This document shows, piece by piece, positions 31,846 to 44,600 of a DNA stretch of 64,000 nt (position 1 is the stretch's first letter; each line of letters starts with the position of its first letter). This stretch comes from Aldrovandia affinis (lineage: Eukaryota; Chordata; Actinopteri; Notacanthiformes; Halosauridae), in the NCBI GenBank assembly GCA_029706075.1, contig JAINUG010000550.1, forward strand, positions 48,501 to 112,500, read 5' to 3'. A program made the position numbers and the translations under genes. Under the pieces are notes generated by a model that was not told the DNA's origin, did not search any database, and saw nothing but the letters and a program-made list of their open reading frames with translations.

Positions 31846-34800
31846 CTTTCTTTTCCAAATGTTTTTATTGGATTTTCACCAAAGCCCAACAGGGTAGGGC
31901 AAACATACTCCACACAGTAAAACAGCAAAATAAGACAGCCCTCCCCCCCCACCCTCATCTCCCCACCCCCACCCCCTTGATTATCTGAAACAAGGCACAA
32001 TGTCTAAAGTAGATAAATAGAAACAAAGAATAGAAAAAGAAAAACTACTTCCATGGAGTCACGTGTTGTTTTTCATATTAAGAGTTGGAATGAATAGCAT
32101 GTTATCTCGTGTGGGTGTTATGAAAGTATGTCAAAAAGGGTTCCCAGGTCTTATAGAATTTCCTCTCAGAGCCATTGACTGAGAAGCGCAGCATCTCTAG
32201 ATTAAGGCAGGACATTATGTCTCGAAGCCACTGACTGAGTGTAGGCGGGGCAGCATCCTTCCACCTGAACAAAATCACCCGCCTGGCCAAGAGTGAGGTA
32301 AAGGCAACCACATGGCGCTGTGCAGATGTCAAATGGGGAGCATCTTCATCAGTAATGCTAGTACAGTAATGTACGAAAGACGCCCCTCCAGAATTTTTGT
32401 AGACGAGGGCACAGCCAATACATGTGAATAAGGGTAGCATCGTTGTTTTTGCATTTGTCGCAAGTGGGGAGATATCCGGGTAGAAGCTAGACAATTTAAC
32501 CTTGGACATGTGGGCCCTATGAACCACCTTAAATTGCACTAGGCAGTGTCTTGCACAAAGTGAGGATTTGTGTATTGACGTGAGAATGGAATCCCATTGA
32601 TCATCTGATATAGTCTGCCCCAAATCATGCTCCCAAGCCGTTTTAATCCTGTCCAGAGGTGGGGATGTCAGCATGGAGATTTTTCTGTATAATGTGGACA
32701 GTGCACCTCTGGGTAGTGGGTCAAAAGAGAGAAATGTGTCAACAGGGTTAGTGTCAGGTTCTACAGGAAAGCACGATAAAATAGAACGCACATAGTGCCT
32801 GACCTGTAAGTATCGGAAAAAAATTTGTTTTGGGTAAGTCATATTTCTCTGACAATTGGTCGAAAGAGATAAAACAGTTATCTTTGAACAAGTCTTTAAG
32901 CCACCTGATGCCTTTCCTGTGCCAATCCTGAAAGGCTGAGTCGCGTTGGGATGGGGCGAAAAGATGATTGGAAGCAACAGGGCTCAGAAGAGAGAGGTCC
33001 CCGCATCCAAAGGTCCTCCTGAACTGGGCCCACACCTTCAGGGTGTGACACACCACCGGGCTATCTATTGATTTAGTCAAGGGTGGTCGAGCGGTGAACC
33101 AAGGAGTGCTGGAAGCGAGATACCCGGCACGATTTAAGCTCCATAGATGTCCATTCTGGACTGTTAGGCTGAAGGTAAAAGTGGTTCCAAAAGGCAAGAC
33201 ATCGAATGTTAGCAGCCCGATAATAATAGCGGACGTTAGGTAGCCCCATGCCCCCATCACCCTTGAATCTCTGAAGTAGAAGTTTGCTCACACGTGGTCT
33301 TTTATTTTGCCATATATATGAGGAGATAATCGAATCTAGTTTGACAAAGAATGATTTTGGAATGAACACCGGTACACACTGAAATAAATATGTAAATTTC
33401 GGTAGTATATTCATCTTTATGGAGTTTATTCGTCCAGCAAGAGATAATGTAAGAGGGGACCACTGCAGTAACAATGTTTTAACCTGATTTAGTAGAGTCA
33501 TAAAATTTTCTTTAAAGAGACTTTTTGAATCTCCGTGTGACTGTTACTCCCAAGTAAGTGAATTGTCTATCTTCAATTTGAAATGGTATGTCATTGTAGT
33601 CTAGATCAAATGCTTCTCTGTTAATTGGGAACAATTCACTTTTCTGTTGGTTTATCTTGTAACCTGATATGGACCCGAATTGGTTAAGCAGAGAGAGTGC
33701 CGCTGGTAGAGAGGTTGTTGGGTCTGAAACATACAGCAGAAGGTCGTCGGCATATAAAGACACTTTATGTTCCACACCCCCCCTCCGAATACCAGCAACA
33801 TCTGCACTGTTACGGAGGGCAACTGCGAGGGGTTCAATAGCAAGATCAAAGAGGATTGGACTTAGTGGGCAACCCTGACGGGTTCCACAGCCCAGGGCAA
33901 AAGGTTGAGAAACTGTACTATTAGTCCGGACTGTTGCGGTGGGAGACGCGTATAATAATTTAATACAAGCTATAAACGATGATCCAAATCCAAATTTTTC
34001 CAGAACTGCAAATAAATACCTCCACTCGACACGATCAAACGCTTTCTCCGCGTCTAATGATACGACGCACTCAGGGACACTTTCAGAGGGTGAATACAGT
34101 ATGTTAAAAAGACGTCGGACGTTAAAAAAAGAGTGACGGTTCTTAACGAAGCCCGTCTGATCAGTCGCTATTATTTGGGGGATTACCTCATCCAATCTGT
34201 GCGCTAGAGCCTTCGCTAGAATCTTAGCGTCCGTGTTTAAAAGCGAGATCGGTCTGTATGAGGCACATTTCGCAGGGTCTTTCCCTTTCTTGGCTATGAG
34301 AATTATACATGCCTCACTCAGAGATGGGGGGAGGAGCCCAGCTGAAGGGATTCAGATAAAATGGTTGTCAATTGTGGGGAGAGGAGCGCCGAAAACTTCT
34401 TAAAGAATTCGGTTGGGAATCCATCCGGCCCCGGGATTTTCCAGATTGCATTGATGATATGGCTTGGGCTATTTCTGCTTGGGTTAGAGGTGCTTCCAGC
34501 TCCTCCGCCAAGTCTGGGGGAATAGTTGGGATGGGCAGGGGATCAAGAAAGCCTTGGATTGACATTTCATCTCCTTCAAACTGGGAGGTGTATAGTTGGG
34601 AATAAAAATCTGTAAACGCATCGTTGATCTTAATGGGATCCACAGTGACATCTCCACTTTCCGTGCGAATACTTGTTATAAGTTGCTTAGCCCTACGTCC
34701 TTTTAGTTGGTTAGCTAACAGTTTCCCCGTCTTCTCACCATGTTCATAGAAGGTACTTCTACTCTTTAATAAAAGGTTATGCGTTTGATGAGTGGTGAGG

Positions 34801-35209
34801 AGGTCAAATTTTGTTTTGAGTTCTAATCTTTTGTTGTACAGTTCTGGGGTTTGGGCTAATGCATATTCTTTATCAATATCTAGGATTTTAGACGATAGGT
34901 CTAGTCGTTCCTTTGAGAGTGTCTTTTCTTGTTCGCAGTGAATGATATAATTTGCCCTCTTAGATAGGCTTTAAGTGCATCCCAGACCACTAGAGCAGAG
35001 ACATCCGGGTAGTATTGGTTTCAAGAAAAAGGTGATTTGTTCCTCTATATATTTCACAAACTCATCGTCAGAAAGTAGGGTTGAATTAAAGCGCCAGTGT
35101 CTTATGGGCTGTGGAGCGTCGGAAGTAACAGTGACATCACAACAGGGCGTGGTCAGAAATAACAATACTTTGGTATGTACAGGAACGAACTTGAGGGATT
35201 AGCCTGTTT
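31846..35209 (-). mobile_element. L1-type LINE, 5'-truncated, nested
   Basis: A 15-bp duplication CAAGTCTGTATTTCT lies at 31831-31845 and 35210-35224. Removing the element joins the 3'UTR of the host LINE. It starts inside the linker between endonuclease and RT, so the 5' part is missing. No clear poly(A) tail is left. Confidence 0.9.
32102..34940 (-). pseudogene. L1-type reverse transcriptase, several frameshifts
   Basis: Frames in order: 34643-34368 (DAFTDFYSQLYTSQF), 34195-33512 (RT core: TDQTGFVKNRHSFFNVRRLF, SLDAEKAFDRVEW, GTRQGCPLSPILF, catalytic YADDLLLYV), 33501-33073, 33260-32754 and 32977-32102 (C-terminus WEPFLTYF). The YADD box is intact but the frames are broken at about five points. 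Confidence 0.9.
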
Positions 35210-37794
35210 CAAGTCTGTATTTCTGACAAATAAAGTGCTTTAACTTTTTTTTTAAAGTGTCCGACATTTATACTTTGTTTAATTACCTCAGGCAAACTAT
35301 TCCACAGCTTCACCCCACAGACAGAAATACACATTCTTTTCAAAGTGGTATGTACACAAGGTTGTTTTAAGTTATAGCTGCCCCTCAGGTCATACCCTCC
35401 TTCTCTATCCCTGAACATTTTTTGTATGTTGCCAGGAAGTAAATTATTACTTGCTTTATACATTAATTGTGCCGTTTTGAATTTTACTAAGTCCATGAAC
35501 TTCAATGTCTGTAACTTTAAAAACAGTGCATTTGTGTGATCATAATAACCTACATTATTAACTACTCTTATTGCTCTTTTTTGCATTATACATAATGACT
35601 GTAGAGTGCTTTTGTAAGTGTTTCCCCACACCTCCACACAGTAAGTCAGATAAGGTAGTAAAAGAGTACAGTACAGAGTGTATAGTGATTTAAGGTTCAG
35701 GATGTGCCTTGTTTTACCTAGGACTCCAATACTTTTTGCTAACTTAGTTCGAACAAAGTTAATATGGGGTTTCCAGCTGAAACTGTGGTCTATGATCACT
35801 CCCAAAAAAAGATTCTCATTAACTCTTTCTAAACTAACATTGTCAATCATTATCTCAACATGTATGTTCAAGTTTATTTTCCGCTTGCCAAACACTATGA
35901 ATTTGGTTTTATTTAAATTTAGTGATAATTTGTTTGCGTCAAACCACAGTTTCAGCTTACCCAATTCTGCTGAGACAACCTCCAACAGCTGCTGTAGATT
36001 CTCCCCAGAACTAAATATATTAGTGTCATCGGCAAAAACAACCAATTTCACAATACTGGAAACATTACATATATCATTAATATATAAGATAAATAATTTT
36101 GGTCCCAATATCGAACCTTGCGGCACACCACAGGTAATGTCTAGACTAGTTGATCTATATTCACCCATTTGTACAAACTGTTGTCTGTTATCAATGTAGC
36201 TTTTTAACCAATCGTACCCCCACCCCTCTAATACCGTACCTTTCCATCTTTTGCATTAATATATCATGATCAATTGTATCAAACGCTTTCTTTAAATCTA
36301 TAAAAACCCCTACTGCATATTTCTTATTGTCAAGTGCACTTGTTAATTCTTCTACTAAATCCATTAAGGCCATTGAAGTTGATCGGTTTGTTCTAAATCC
36401 ATACTGGCTGTCCATCAGTAACTGATGCTTTTCCAGGAAACTATCCAAACGTGCAACAAATAACTTTTCCAGAATTTTGGAGAACTGAGAAAGCAAGGAA
36501 ACTGGCCTGTAATTGGTGAAAAGATGTTTGTCTCCTGCTTTGTAAAATGGGATCACCTTAGCAGTTTTCATTTTGCTAGGAAAACGAGCCCAATTTGAAA
36601 GAAAGGTTACAAATGTGTGTTAAAGGGTCTGCAATAGCAATAATGACTTTCTTAATTACCATCATGTCAATATCATTCCAATCTGTTGATGTTTTATTCT
36701 TGAACATGTGTACAATATTAATTATTTCATTTCTGTCAGTATTTCTCAAAAAAATTGTAGCTGGATTTCTTTCACCAAAATATTGTGTGACCCCTCCCCT
36801 TGTGGAGGGTTTATTTCACTTGCTAGTCCTGGTCCCACCTTCACAAAGAAATTGTTAAACCCTCAACCACATCATTCATGTTAGTAATTGTCTTTTCATT
36901 GTCAGTAAAATGGTCTGTGTAGCTAGCGTTAGTTGTTCTATTTCTAATGATTTTATTTAATATATTCCATGTACCCTTGATGTTATTTTTGTTCTTTTCT
37001 AATATAATATTATAATACTCTTTCTTACATTTCCTAATAATATCAGTTAATTTATTTTTATATATTTTGTATTTAGTTTATTTGTCTCTAGTTCTATCTT
37101 TCATAAATTCTCTATATAGGGTATTCTTTTTTTTACAGGCATTTGACAATCCCTTTGTGATCCAAGGCTTATCCAGACACTTTGATTTCTTCCTACTTTG
37201 TTGCACTGGACAGTTTTTGTCATAAACTAATAGGAATGAGTTTAAAAAAGAATCATATGCTGTGTCCACGTCCACTGCTTCATACACCTTTCTCCAGTCA
37301 TGGGATATCAATTCACTTCTAAATTCATCTCTGTAAACACAGCTGACAATAATATTTTTCTTTTTTTCCATGGAAATCTCTATGGTGATACATTCACACA
37401 CATCATCAATAGTAGTAGTCATACCCTCTATGACCTTATACTTTAACCTTCTATCTACATACAGAGCCGTTCCTCCTCCCATTTTGTTTACTCTGTTCAT
37501 GAAGTTTAATTCATACCCTTCCAACTCAAAATCCACCCCTTTCTCCAAGCTAAGCCAAGTTTCTGAAATTGCAATCACTTTGAATGGTGTGTTGAACTGG
37601 CTTATATAATCTTTAATACTTTGAAAGTTTGCATATAAACTTCTGCTGTTAAAGTGAATAATTGAAATACAATTATCTAATTTGATGTTATTATTAAACA
37701 GTTCATCAGTATAGCAACAGCAGTTATTACCATACTTAAAAAAGTTACTCTCAGGGTCAATATCATCATCCAAATGCATGATGAAAGGCAACAT
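35209..37794 (-). pseudogene. LINE ORF2 (endonuclease + reverse transcriptase), deleted and frameshifted
   Basis: 37794-37078 gives the N-terminal endonuclease start (SIIHFNSRSLYANFQSIKDY, ISETWL, GGGTALYV), but the middle of the domain is missing between VSCVYR and EFRSEL. 36571-36191 and 36168-35209 give the RT: FTNYRPVSLLSQFSKILEK, FIDLKKAFDTIDHDIL, GVPQGSILGPKLFILYINDI, catalytic FADDTNIF, and the C-terminal LWNSLPEVIK. The break at about 36215 is one extra G in a G run and could be a sequencing error. Confidence 0.9.
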
Positions 37795-37884
37795 TTCTTG
37801 CTATAGCCAGTTCAGTTGACCTTTGTCTATTAGTCATTGACTTTTTTGGACCGGAACAAAAAAGAAGTAAAAAACCCATGCCAT

Positions 37885-38255
37885 GGAGCCTCCCGCGTGG
37901 TCCAGTGGTTACAACGTCCGACGCTGGCCACGGAGACCGGGGTTCAATTCCCCGTCTCGCCAAGTGTTGGCTTTGGCCGGGAGTGCCACCAGGGGCGGCG
38001 ATTGGCTGTCCGCCCCAGGGGGGGAGGGAAGCCGACGTGACGTTAAGCTGCGTATAGTGGCCCTGTAAGTACCGGGGTTCGGTCGACGGCTTGGCGAGTG
38101 ACGTCTCGGAAGAGGCGTCACTTCGCCTTCGTCACTACCGGTCGCAGGACTACGGCAGCGAACTCACATTACTAGGGGGGGATTGACGTAAAAAATAGCG
38201 GGTCTAATTGGCTACCAAATTGGGAGAAAATGGGATAAAATAAAAAAAAAAAAAA
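37885..38255 (+). mobile_element. tRNA-Glu-like SINE with poly(A)
   Basis: Head GCCTCCCGCGTGGTCCAGTG, B-box GGTTCAATTCC, body as in the TRIM intron copies, and an A-rich tail at 38240-38260. Duplication AAAAACCCATGCCAT on both sides (about 37870-37884 and 38258-38272). It sits between ORF1 and ORF2 of the LINE. Confidence 0.9.
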
Positions 38256-38531
38256 AAAAAAACCCATGCCATAAAAACAAAAAATAGTCCATGCAAAAAC
38301 CTTTAGCCAGACATCATGAGAAGGCTACCTCCCATCGTTATGAACACAATCCCCGTCTGCCCTCTAAAGGAGCCATTATCAGGCTTACTCATTTATATTT
38401 GTCCAAGTCACTGAGATCTCTTACCAAAATGGCTTTAGCTTCCTCGGGAGATCCATTTAACTTAATCCACACTTTACAGTTCCTTGTCCAAGTGGCTAGA
38501 ATTTTACCTTGCTTTTTTAGGATGCGTGCAT

Positions 38532-39083
38532 TCATTGCAATTCGGCATTCCTTTTCGTTAGGTGGTCGTTCAGGAACACGTCCGTCCCCTTCAGCTTTCG
38601 GGCCTGTCTCAGTAATTCAATTTTGGCTTTTCGGTTCACAAAGCGCATTACGATGACTGGTTTGGTGTTTCTGTCCTTTCTTGGAATCGTATGACATGCT
38701 GAGATATCGTTTGCTTGTAAACTCATACTGTGGCTTGCAAAGAACTGGATCACCTGCTTTTCCAAGGAGATTTGTTCACTTGGTTGAGCGTTCTCCTTTC
38801 TCTCCGTCTACAACTCGGGAGTAGCTTCGGTGTGTTGTTGCTAGTCCGCTTATCAACAGGTCATCTATTCGCGAATATTGTTCAAGATCTTCAACACGTC
38901 TCTCCAGATCTGATAACTTTTTATCTTTCTCTTTGATTACAATTTTGAGCTGCGGACTTCCTCCATTAGCCCAAGCAACTTTGTTTGTTGGTTAGACACC
39001 TTGCTAATTTCCTCCGACATGAAATTCAGAGATTTCCTAATCTCCTCCATTTCTTCTTCGTGAACATTTTTCTTTGGTGGCAT
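38532..39083 (-). pseudogene. LINE ORF1 (coiled-coil RNA-binding protein), broken
   Basis: From ATG 39083: MPPKKNVHEEEMEEIRKSLN, then a coiled coil read in a second frame (LSDLERRVEDLEQYSRIDD). 38765-38532 gives ANDISACHTIPRKDR and FVNRKAKIELLRQARKLKG. These are typical of fish LINE ORF1 proteins. At least two frame changes. Confidence 0.8.
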
Positions 39084-39200
39084 TTTTGTTAGAAAAGACT
39101 AACATAAGTTTCACTATTGATTGTTAGTTTAGTTTTCCAAATTAATCACTTTGTTTGTCATCTCTCCCACACTCACGCACACACGTCCGTCCGCAGTCCG

Positions 39201-39255
39201 CAAGTTTAATGGGCTGTTCATGTACTTATACTTACTTGTATCTTTAGTCTCTAGT
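39201..39255 (-). repeat. End of the inverted TRIM intron 1 fragment
   Basis: TTAATGGGCTGTTCATGTAC continues the match to about 11130-11165 of TRIM copy A, with a small insertion. Confidence 0.75.
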
Positions 39256-39404
39256 GACAGTTACTGAGGTTTGTGTACAGCTTGTTTTCCTGCAGTTTCA
39301 GGGCTCTATCACACCTTTGACCCTGTATGACCCCCAGGTCTCAGAGAGCCCCCAGTGGGCGTACTGAAATAAGCTCACAGGCATATAAACAGATTATAAA
39401 AGGC

Positions 39405-39410
39405 TTTATT
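39405..39410 (-). promoter_or_regulatory. Poly(A) signal AATAAA (minus)
   Basis: TTTATT on the plus strand, about 210 bp past the stop of the candidate terminal exon at 39621-39733. Confidence 0.4.
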
Positions 39411-39620
39411 CCACATTATAAAAGTGTTGGAGATTGACAAAGAGTTCATGTATTACAGTAAAAAGGCACAATTAATTACTTTATTCAGACAGCATACTTT
39501 GTGTGTTTCTGTTTAGTGTTCCCCACAATAGCCTTGTTTCTCTCCACAGATGGTTCATAATCAATTTCAGTGAATCACACTTAGAGTTATTAGAGAGTTA
39601 TCACTAAATTTCACAACTGG

Positions 39621-39733
39621 TTAAAAGAAGTGTGAGTTGGGAGCAGCAGTGCGGTGAAGCTCACTGGCTCGTGTTCTGTCCGTGTCCTCTCCAAGACTCC
39701 GGCCCATGTCGTATGGCACCAGCGATATGAAAC
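39621..39733 (-). CDS. Candidate terminal exon of an unidentified gene
   Basis: On the minus strand a good acceptor (CTTTCTTCCTGCAG) precedes 113 nt that read, in phase 2, FISLVPYDMGRSLGEDTDRT, RASELHRTAAPNSHFF, stop. A poly(A) signal follows. No domain is recognised and no partner exon was found to the right. It may belong to a gene displaced by the rearrangements or be a chance frame. Confidence 0.3.
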
Positions 39734-40455
39734 CTGCAGGAAGAAAGAGAAACGCACTGGGCAGAGTCCTCAAAGGCCCCATCGTACACCGTCTCTAAGT
39801 AACATAACATAACATGCGCCATTTAGCAGATGCTTTTTTACTGAACGCAACTTACAATAGTGAATGAACTTAAGCATTGACAGCACCGTGATCCATCTAC
39901 TGAGCCATACAGAACCACAAGTGCTGATCTAGGGTCAGTTTTCCCCTGGCCATATCCTAACCTTATTCATGATGAGGCAAAATGCAAAACTGATCCTAGA
40001 TCAGGGCCCCATATTCATAAAGCGTCTCAAAGTAGGGTGACGTTTGGCTCATAATGGATATTTTTTCACCACAACAATCTCAGTGAACCTAGAGCCTTTA
40101 CACACATTTTCACTGTGACTTAAAGTTGACGTCGAATGACCGAAAGATATTGCATGATGATGATAACAAAACATATAATGCTAGCTAGTTGTATTTAGTT
40201 AGTTACAAGTTGTATTCCCAGGAGAACAAGTAGCACACATTCGAGAGCTGGAGCTCAGAGAGAACAGAGAAAGTGGGGGTTCACAAGACACTGATTTTCA
40301 GCTGTCTCCTTTTTATGTACAGATTAAATGTATTGAGTATCAATCTTGTTCAACGATATCAAGGAAAATAAGTGCACCATGTAAATAATATATAGCGGGT
40401 TTTGTCATTTTTTGTTGACAAAATCATTTGCATGATCAAAGTTTACAAAAAGTTG
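39734..40455. other. Non-coding DNA
   Basis: Contains a diverged SINE-type tail (39810-39865: CATTTAGCAGATGC) and no supported exon. Confidence 0.45.
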
Positions 40456-41178
40456 ACATTTTTAGGTGAAAAAATATTTTTACCATTTTAGTCATGAGAA
40501 TACATTCATTACGTTACTTTGAGAAAGTCTTTGCCCAGGTAAATTGCTTAGCAGTCCAAGTATAGGGAGGGATTGATAAAAGAAACAAGTCAAGGTACAC
40601 CCCAAAATGGAGTTGCGCTTTATTTTCGGTTTTATTTCGTTAATACATTTTTCTTCCACAAAGCCTCAGTAACGTATTAGGTTTGACTCTTATATTGTTA
40701 ACATTTTCCACAATGTCAGTGTGTGTGTGAGAATTGAATACATTATACCAAAGTAACTACTTGCACTACTTCACAAATAATAGTACTCATTCTTCTTAAT
40801 AGCGATGCAGTGTAAATAAAATGACAAGAGTTTTGATTTGACAAAATCAGGCGATGATACGGCTGGATGTGGTACCAGAGTTTACCTGATGTAAAAGTGC
40901 TGACAGATCAGCCACACTCTAACCTCAGTGCTACAATGCTGCCCCCTGCAGGAATGGATGTCTCTGATGACGTGTGTCTAACAGGAAGAGGAAGGTACAG
41001 CCCTGCTCACAGACAGACGCTTTAGTTACAGTGGGGACTATACAACATGCCTCCAATGTGTAATACTCTAATAAATTAATTAAAACTATCAAAGAACAAA
41101 GTCTGAGAAGAAAAGGAATCAGAGTCTAGTTTTTGAGACATTTCTTTTTTACCTGCAGTTTGAGAAAAAGCTTTAAGT

Positions 41179-41190
41179 AAAAGTGAAACT
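41179..41190 (+). promoter_or_regulatory. ISRE-like element upstream of TRIM copy B
   Basis: AAAAGTGAAACT, 54 bp before the start codon, same sequence and place as in copy A. Confidence 0.4.
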
Positions 41191-41243
41191 AAACTACAGT
41201 TTTATCAGAAGCCATTACTGAGCTCAAAACAGACTGAGACAGA

Positions 41244-41648
41244 ATGGCGGGCATATTTTCTGTCCTGGAAGAGGAGCTCTCCTGTCCTGTGTGCACTGAA
41301 ATCTTCAGGGATCCTGTTGTCCTGAAGTGCAGCCACAGCTTCTGTAAAGCCTGTCTGCAGAAGTACTGGGAACAGAAGGGATCTTGGGAGTGCCCAGTTT
41401 GCAGGAGAAAATCTTCTATGGAACAGCCTCCCCTCTGCCTGTCTCTGAGGAATACCTGTGAGGCATTTTTAAAGGAGAGAAGTCAGAGAGCTACAGCAGG
41501 ATCTGAAGAGCTCTGCAGTCTGCACAGTGAGAAACTCAAACTCTTCTGTTTGGAGGATCAAATACCCGTCTGCCTTGTCTGCCAAACTTCAAAAAAACAT
41601 AAAAACCACGAACTGCTACCAGTTCAGGAGGCAGCAGAAGAGTATAAG
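41244..41648 (+). CDS. TRIM copy B exon 1 (RING + B-box)
   Basis: 135 codons, [20 protein letters not shown] onward. It differs from copy A at scattered residues (for example Tyr41 for Cys, QPP for NPP) and has no lesion. Confidence 0.92.
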
Positions 41649-44600
41649 GTAATTAAGAGTTTTAGAACAGAGTTTTAGTTTGTTTTTTAATCAAATTCTT
41701 TATTGTGTGTAATAAGTATCAATTGACTTTTTACGTTTTCAAATTCTCATCTCATCTCATCTTCAGCCGCTTATTCCTAGTTAGGGTAAATCCCAGCATG
41801 CATTGGGGCGAGAGGCAGGAATACGTTTTCAAATTTTCAGTGGTAAATCTTTTTTGGATTCAAAATTAATAAGATCCTGAAAAAGTTCAGCTTTTTCAGC
41901 TGTGATCTACTGTGGCCTTGGCTTAGTTTATCACAGTTTAAATAAATGAAAAACAAATGTTCGTTTCTCATTTTGTCTTTGATATTTACAGAGAGTTATG
42001 ATCACAAAAGGAGGCGTTTTAGTCCTCAGGTCTGATTGCACTTTGCACCGCTCCTAACTACGTGTCACATGACTGATAGAGAGAGACAGGGAGGGGCTGA
42101 AACATGGAGACATTCTCAGAGCTGTGTGAGGGAGCAGTGGACAGCATGGTAGAGTAGGGGTCACAGTTCATGGCTCAGATATGTGTGTCTGACACAATGT
42201 GGTCTTAGAGGGCAGATCATTGTTAATGTGTCATTACAGACTAAAGATACAGTACATGAACAGCCCATTAAACTTGGGACATTGTGCTTTCAGTTGGAGT
42301 GAAACCCAGCTCACACAGGCGAGTCCAGGACCAAGTCTGGGAAGCCTTGGTTTAAATTATTACTGGCAAAATATATCAATATGTATTATAAATACTGTAA
42401 ACCATAAAACATGCATTCCACATTCCAGTGGATATTATATTGCAAACTGGGGTCATTTCCCATGATCTGTAACCAGGGCTGGACTGGCTATATAGTCTAC
42501 CGGGCAAATGCCCGGTGGGCCGGTCTAGTTTTGGGCCGGTAGGGCCTCGGTAGGGCCGGTAGAATCATTTTATATATATTATACCACGGACCGGGTGTTC
42601 CGAGGGGCGCAATAAATTTTTCGCGCATATAAACGAACTGGTCTCAGCTTCTTTCGCGCAGCACCCCCGCCCCGTCGACAGATTTATTCGCGCAGCACCC
42701 CCCTCCCCGGTCTGTCTGTAACCTTTTCAGTGTATTTTGCACCCTGGTTCCTTGGTCTTCACCAATTTCCTCACTTTTGCCAAATGGAGAAAAATCTGAA
42801 ACAGTCTTATCAATATGTTTTAACTTATAGGACATATCATAATTATGATAGCATATTTTTTCATCCCTATCACTTGTCACTAATTATTTTAGTTTTTATC
42901 ATGAACATATCCAAGGATTAATTTTTTTCAATTTAAAGCAAAGAATTGTTAAATTGTCTGTAAATTGACACTAAAATCTTATTTTTGACACTAAAGTAAT
43001 GACACATTCATTCATAATTAAATAAACTAAATTAGTGCTGTAATTGTGTGCAGTCATACCTTTTTACCTGCCGTGTTCTGTCAGAGAGGTGCTGCACTGT
43101 GTGTCAGAGACCACATTGTGGCTCACCTGTCCTGTCCCACACTCACCACCAGAGGGCAGCTGGATGCATAAAGTTGCCTCACCAATATTCAACATCACTT
43201 GTACAGTTTATTTTTGAGATCTGTTTGATCAAATTTGAAAAAAAACTCCACCAGACGCCCTTCCATTCTTTGGAATACCTTCCATTCTTTGTCCTGTACA
43301 TTTATGTAATCTGAGTTGAGCTAAACAAATCCCTTTCACTGTGGGTGTTCAGAGGAATATGATTTTTAAGGCTGTTGAAAATAACCATAATTTATAGATC
43401 CCTAATTTCTCTAAGGAACACAGACCCCTGCAGTGAGTCTTAATCAGAGACACAAGCTGGGACCTGAGTCTCCATTCTGGCTCCCCTCTGTCTGAGCAGG
43501 GGCTCTTGTGCTGTCTGTGCAGGCAGTGAAGTTTACTGTTGGTCTGTTTCCTCAGTAAAGTGTGGACTCATTTCATTCCAGGACAAACTCAGGACTGCAC
43601 TGGCACCACTGCAGGAGAAGCTGAAAGCCTTTAATGAAGTGAAACTAATCTGTGATCAAACAGCAGAGCACATCAAGGTACTGAACTGATGTCTTTAAAT
43701 CACAGTATTGAAAATGCAGCATTGGATTGTGCTGAAATGATGGTGAATAATGTTTATTCCAGAGCCAGGCCCAGTGCACAGAGAGGCAGATAAAGATGGA
43801 GTTTGAGAAACTTCAGCAGTTCCTAAAAGATGAAGAGGCAGCCAGGATAGCTGCACTGAGGGAGGAAGAGGAGCAGAAGAGTCAGATGATGAAGGAGAAG
43901 ATTGAGAAGATGACAGAAGAGATATCCTTCCTTTCAGAACAAATTAGAGCCATAAAACAGGAGCTGGGAGCTGAAGATGTCTCATTCCTGCAGGTAAGAC
44001 CTGTTCACTCTGGCTGTAGGAATCTCTATAAACAGGCATCATTGTTCACACACATTCATTGATTTAATACATTATTCTTTAATCCATATATTCATGTGTA
44101 TTTTCAAATATCATTACAAAAACCTTTATAAAGGAGTATATTTCCATTAAAATTGTGCTTTCCGATTTACAGATTTAGAAAAATGTGATGCTAACCTTTA
44201 GAAGTACATTTTGTTTGTCATATTTCCATATAAATCATATTTATCAATGAATAGTCAGATATTAATATGGTTATTAACAATATTACAATGGATTGCGTTT
44301 GGGCTACAGTGATAATAATTCAATCTATTTCAGAGCTACAAGGATACAGTGAAAAGGTATGTAAACTCCAGCCTCATGTCTGTCTCACCAGGTTCAATAT
44401 CAAAAGTAGAACGCTACAATGCTAATAAACTATCAATGACATATATTGAATAATATGGAATGTCTTCTCACAGAAAAATGCTACATTTCATTCAAACAAA
44501 AAAGAAAATGGGGAATGGTGAAATAAATACATATAATAACTACATTTCCCTCTAAAATAATATTAATAAATATATTTAGAGGGAACCCTATAAAATATGT

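Larger units (their letters stand above)
31498..39200 (-). mobile_element. Jockey/CR1-group LINE, minus strand, with nested insertions
   Basis: CAAGTT duplicated at 31492-31497 and 39201-39206 brackets the element. The 3' end is at 31498 with a (GAAAT)n-type tail. It holds ORF1 and ORF2 and is interrupted by an L1-type LINE (31846-35209) and a SINE (37885-38255). About 4 kb belongs to the element itself. It lacks part of the endonuclease. Confidence 0.85.

Noticed and set aside
37837-38121. Arg/Pro-rich frames on both strands
   Set aside because: They lie in the GC-rich tRNA-Glu-like SINE and recur in its other copies at 13849-14136 and 45359-45556.
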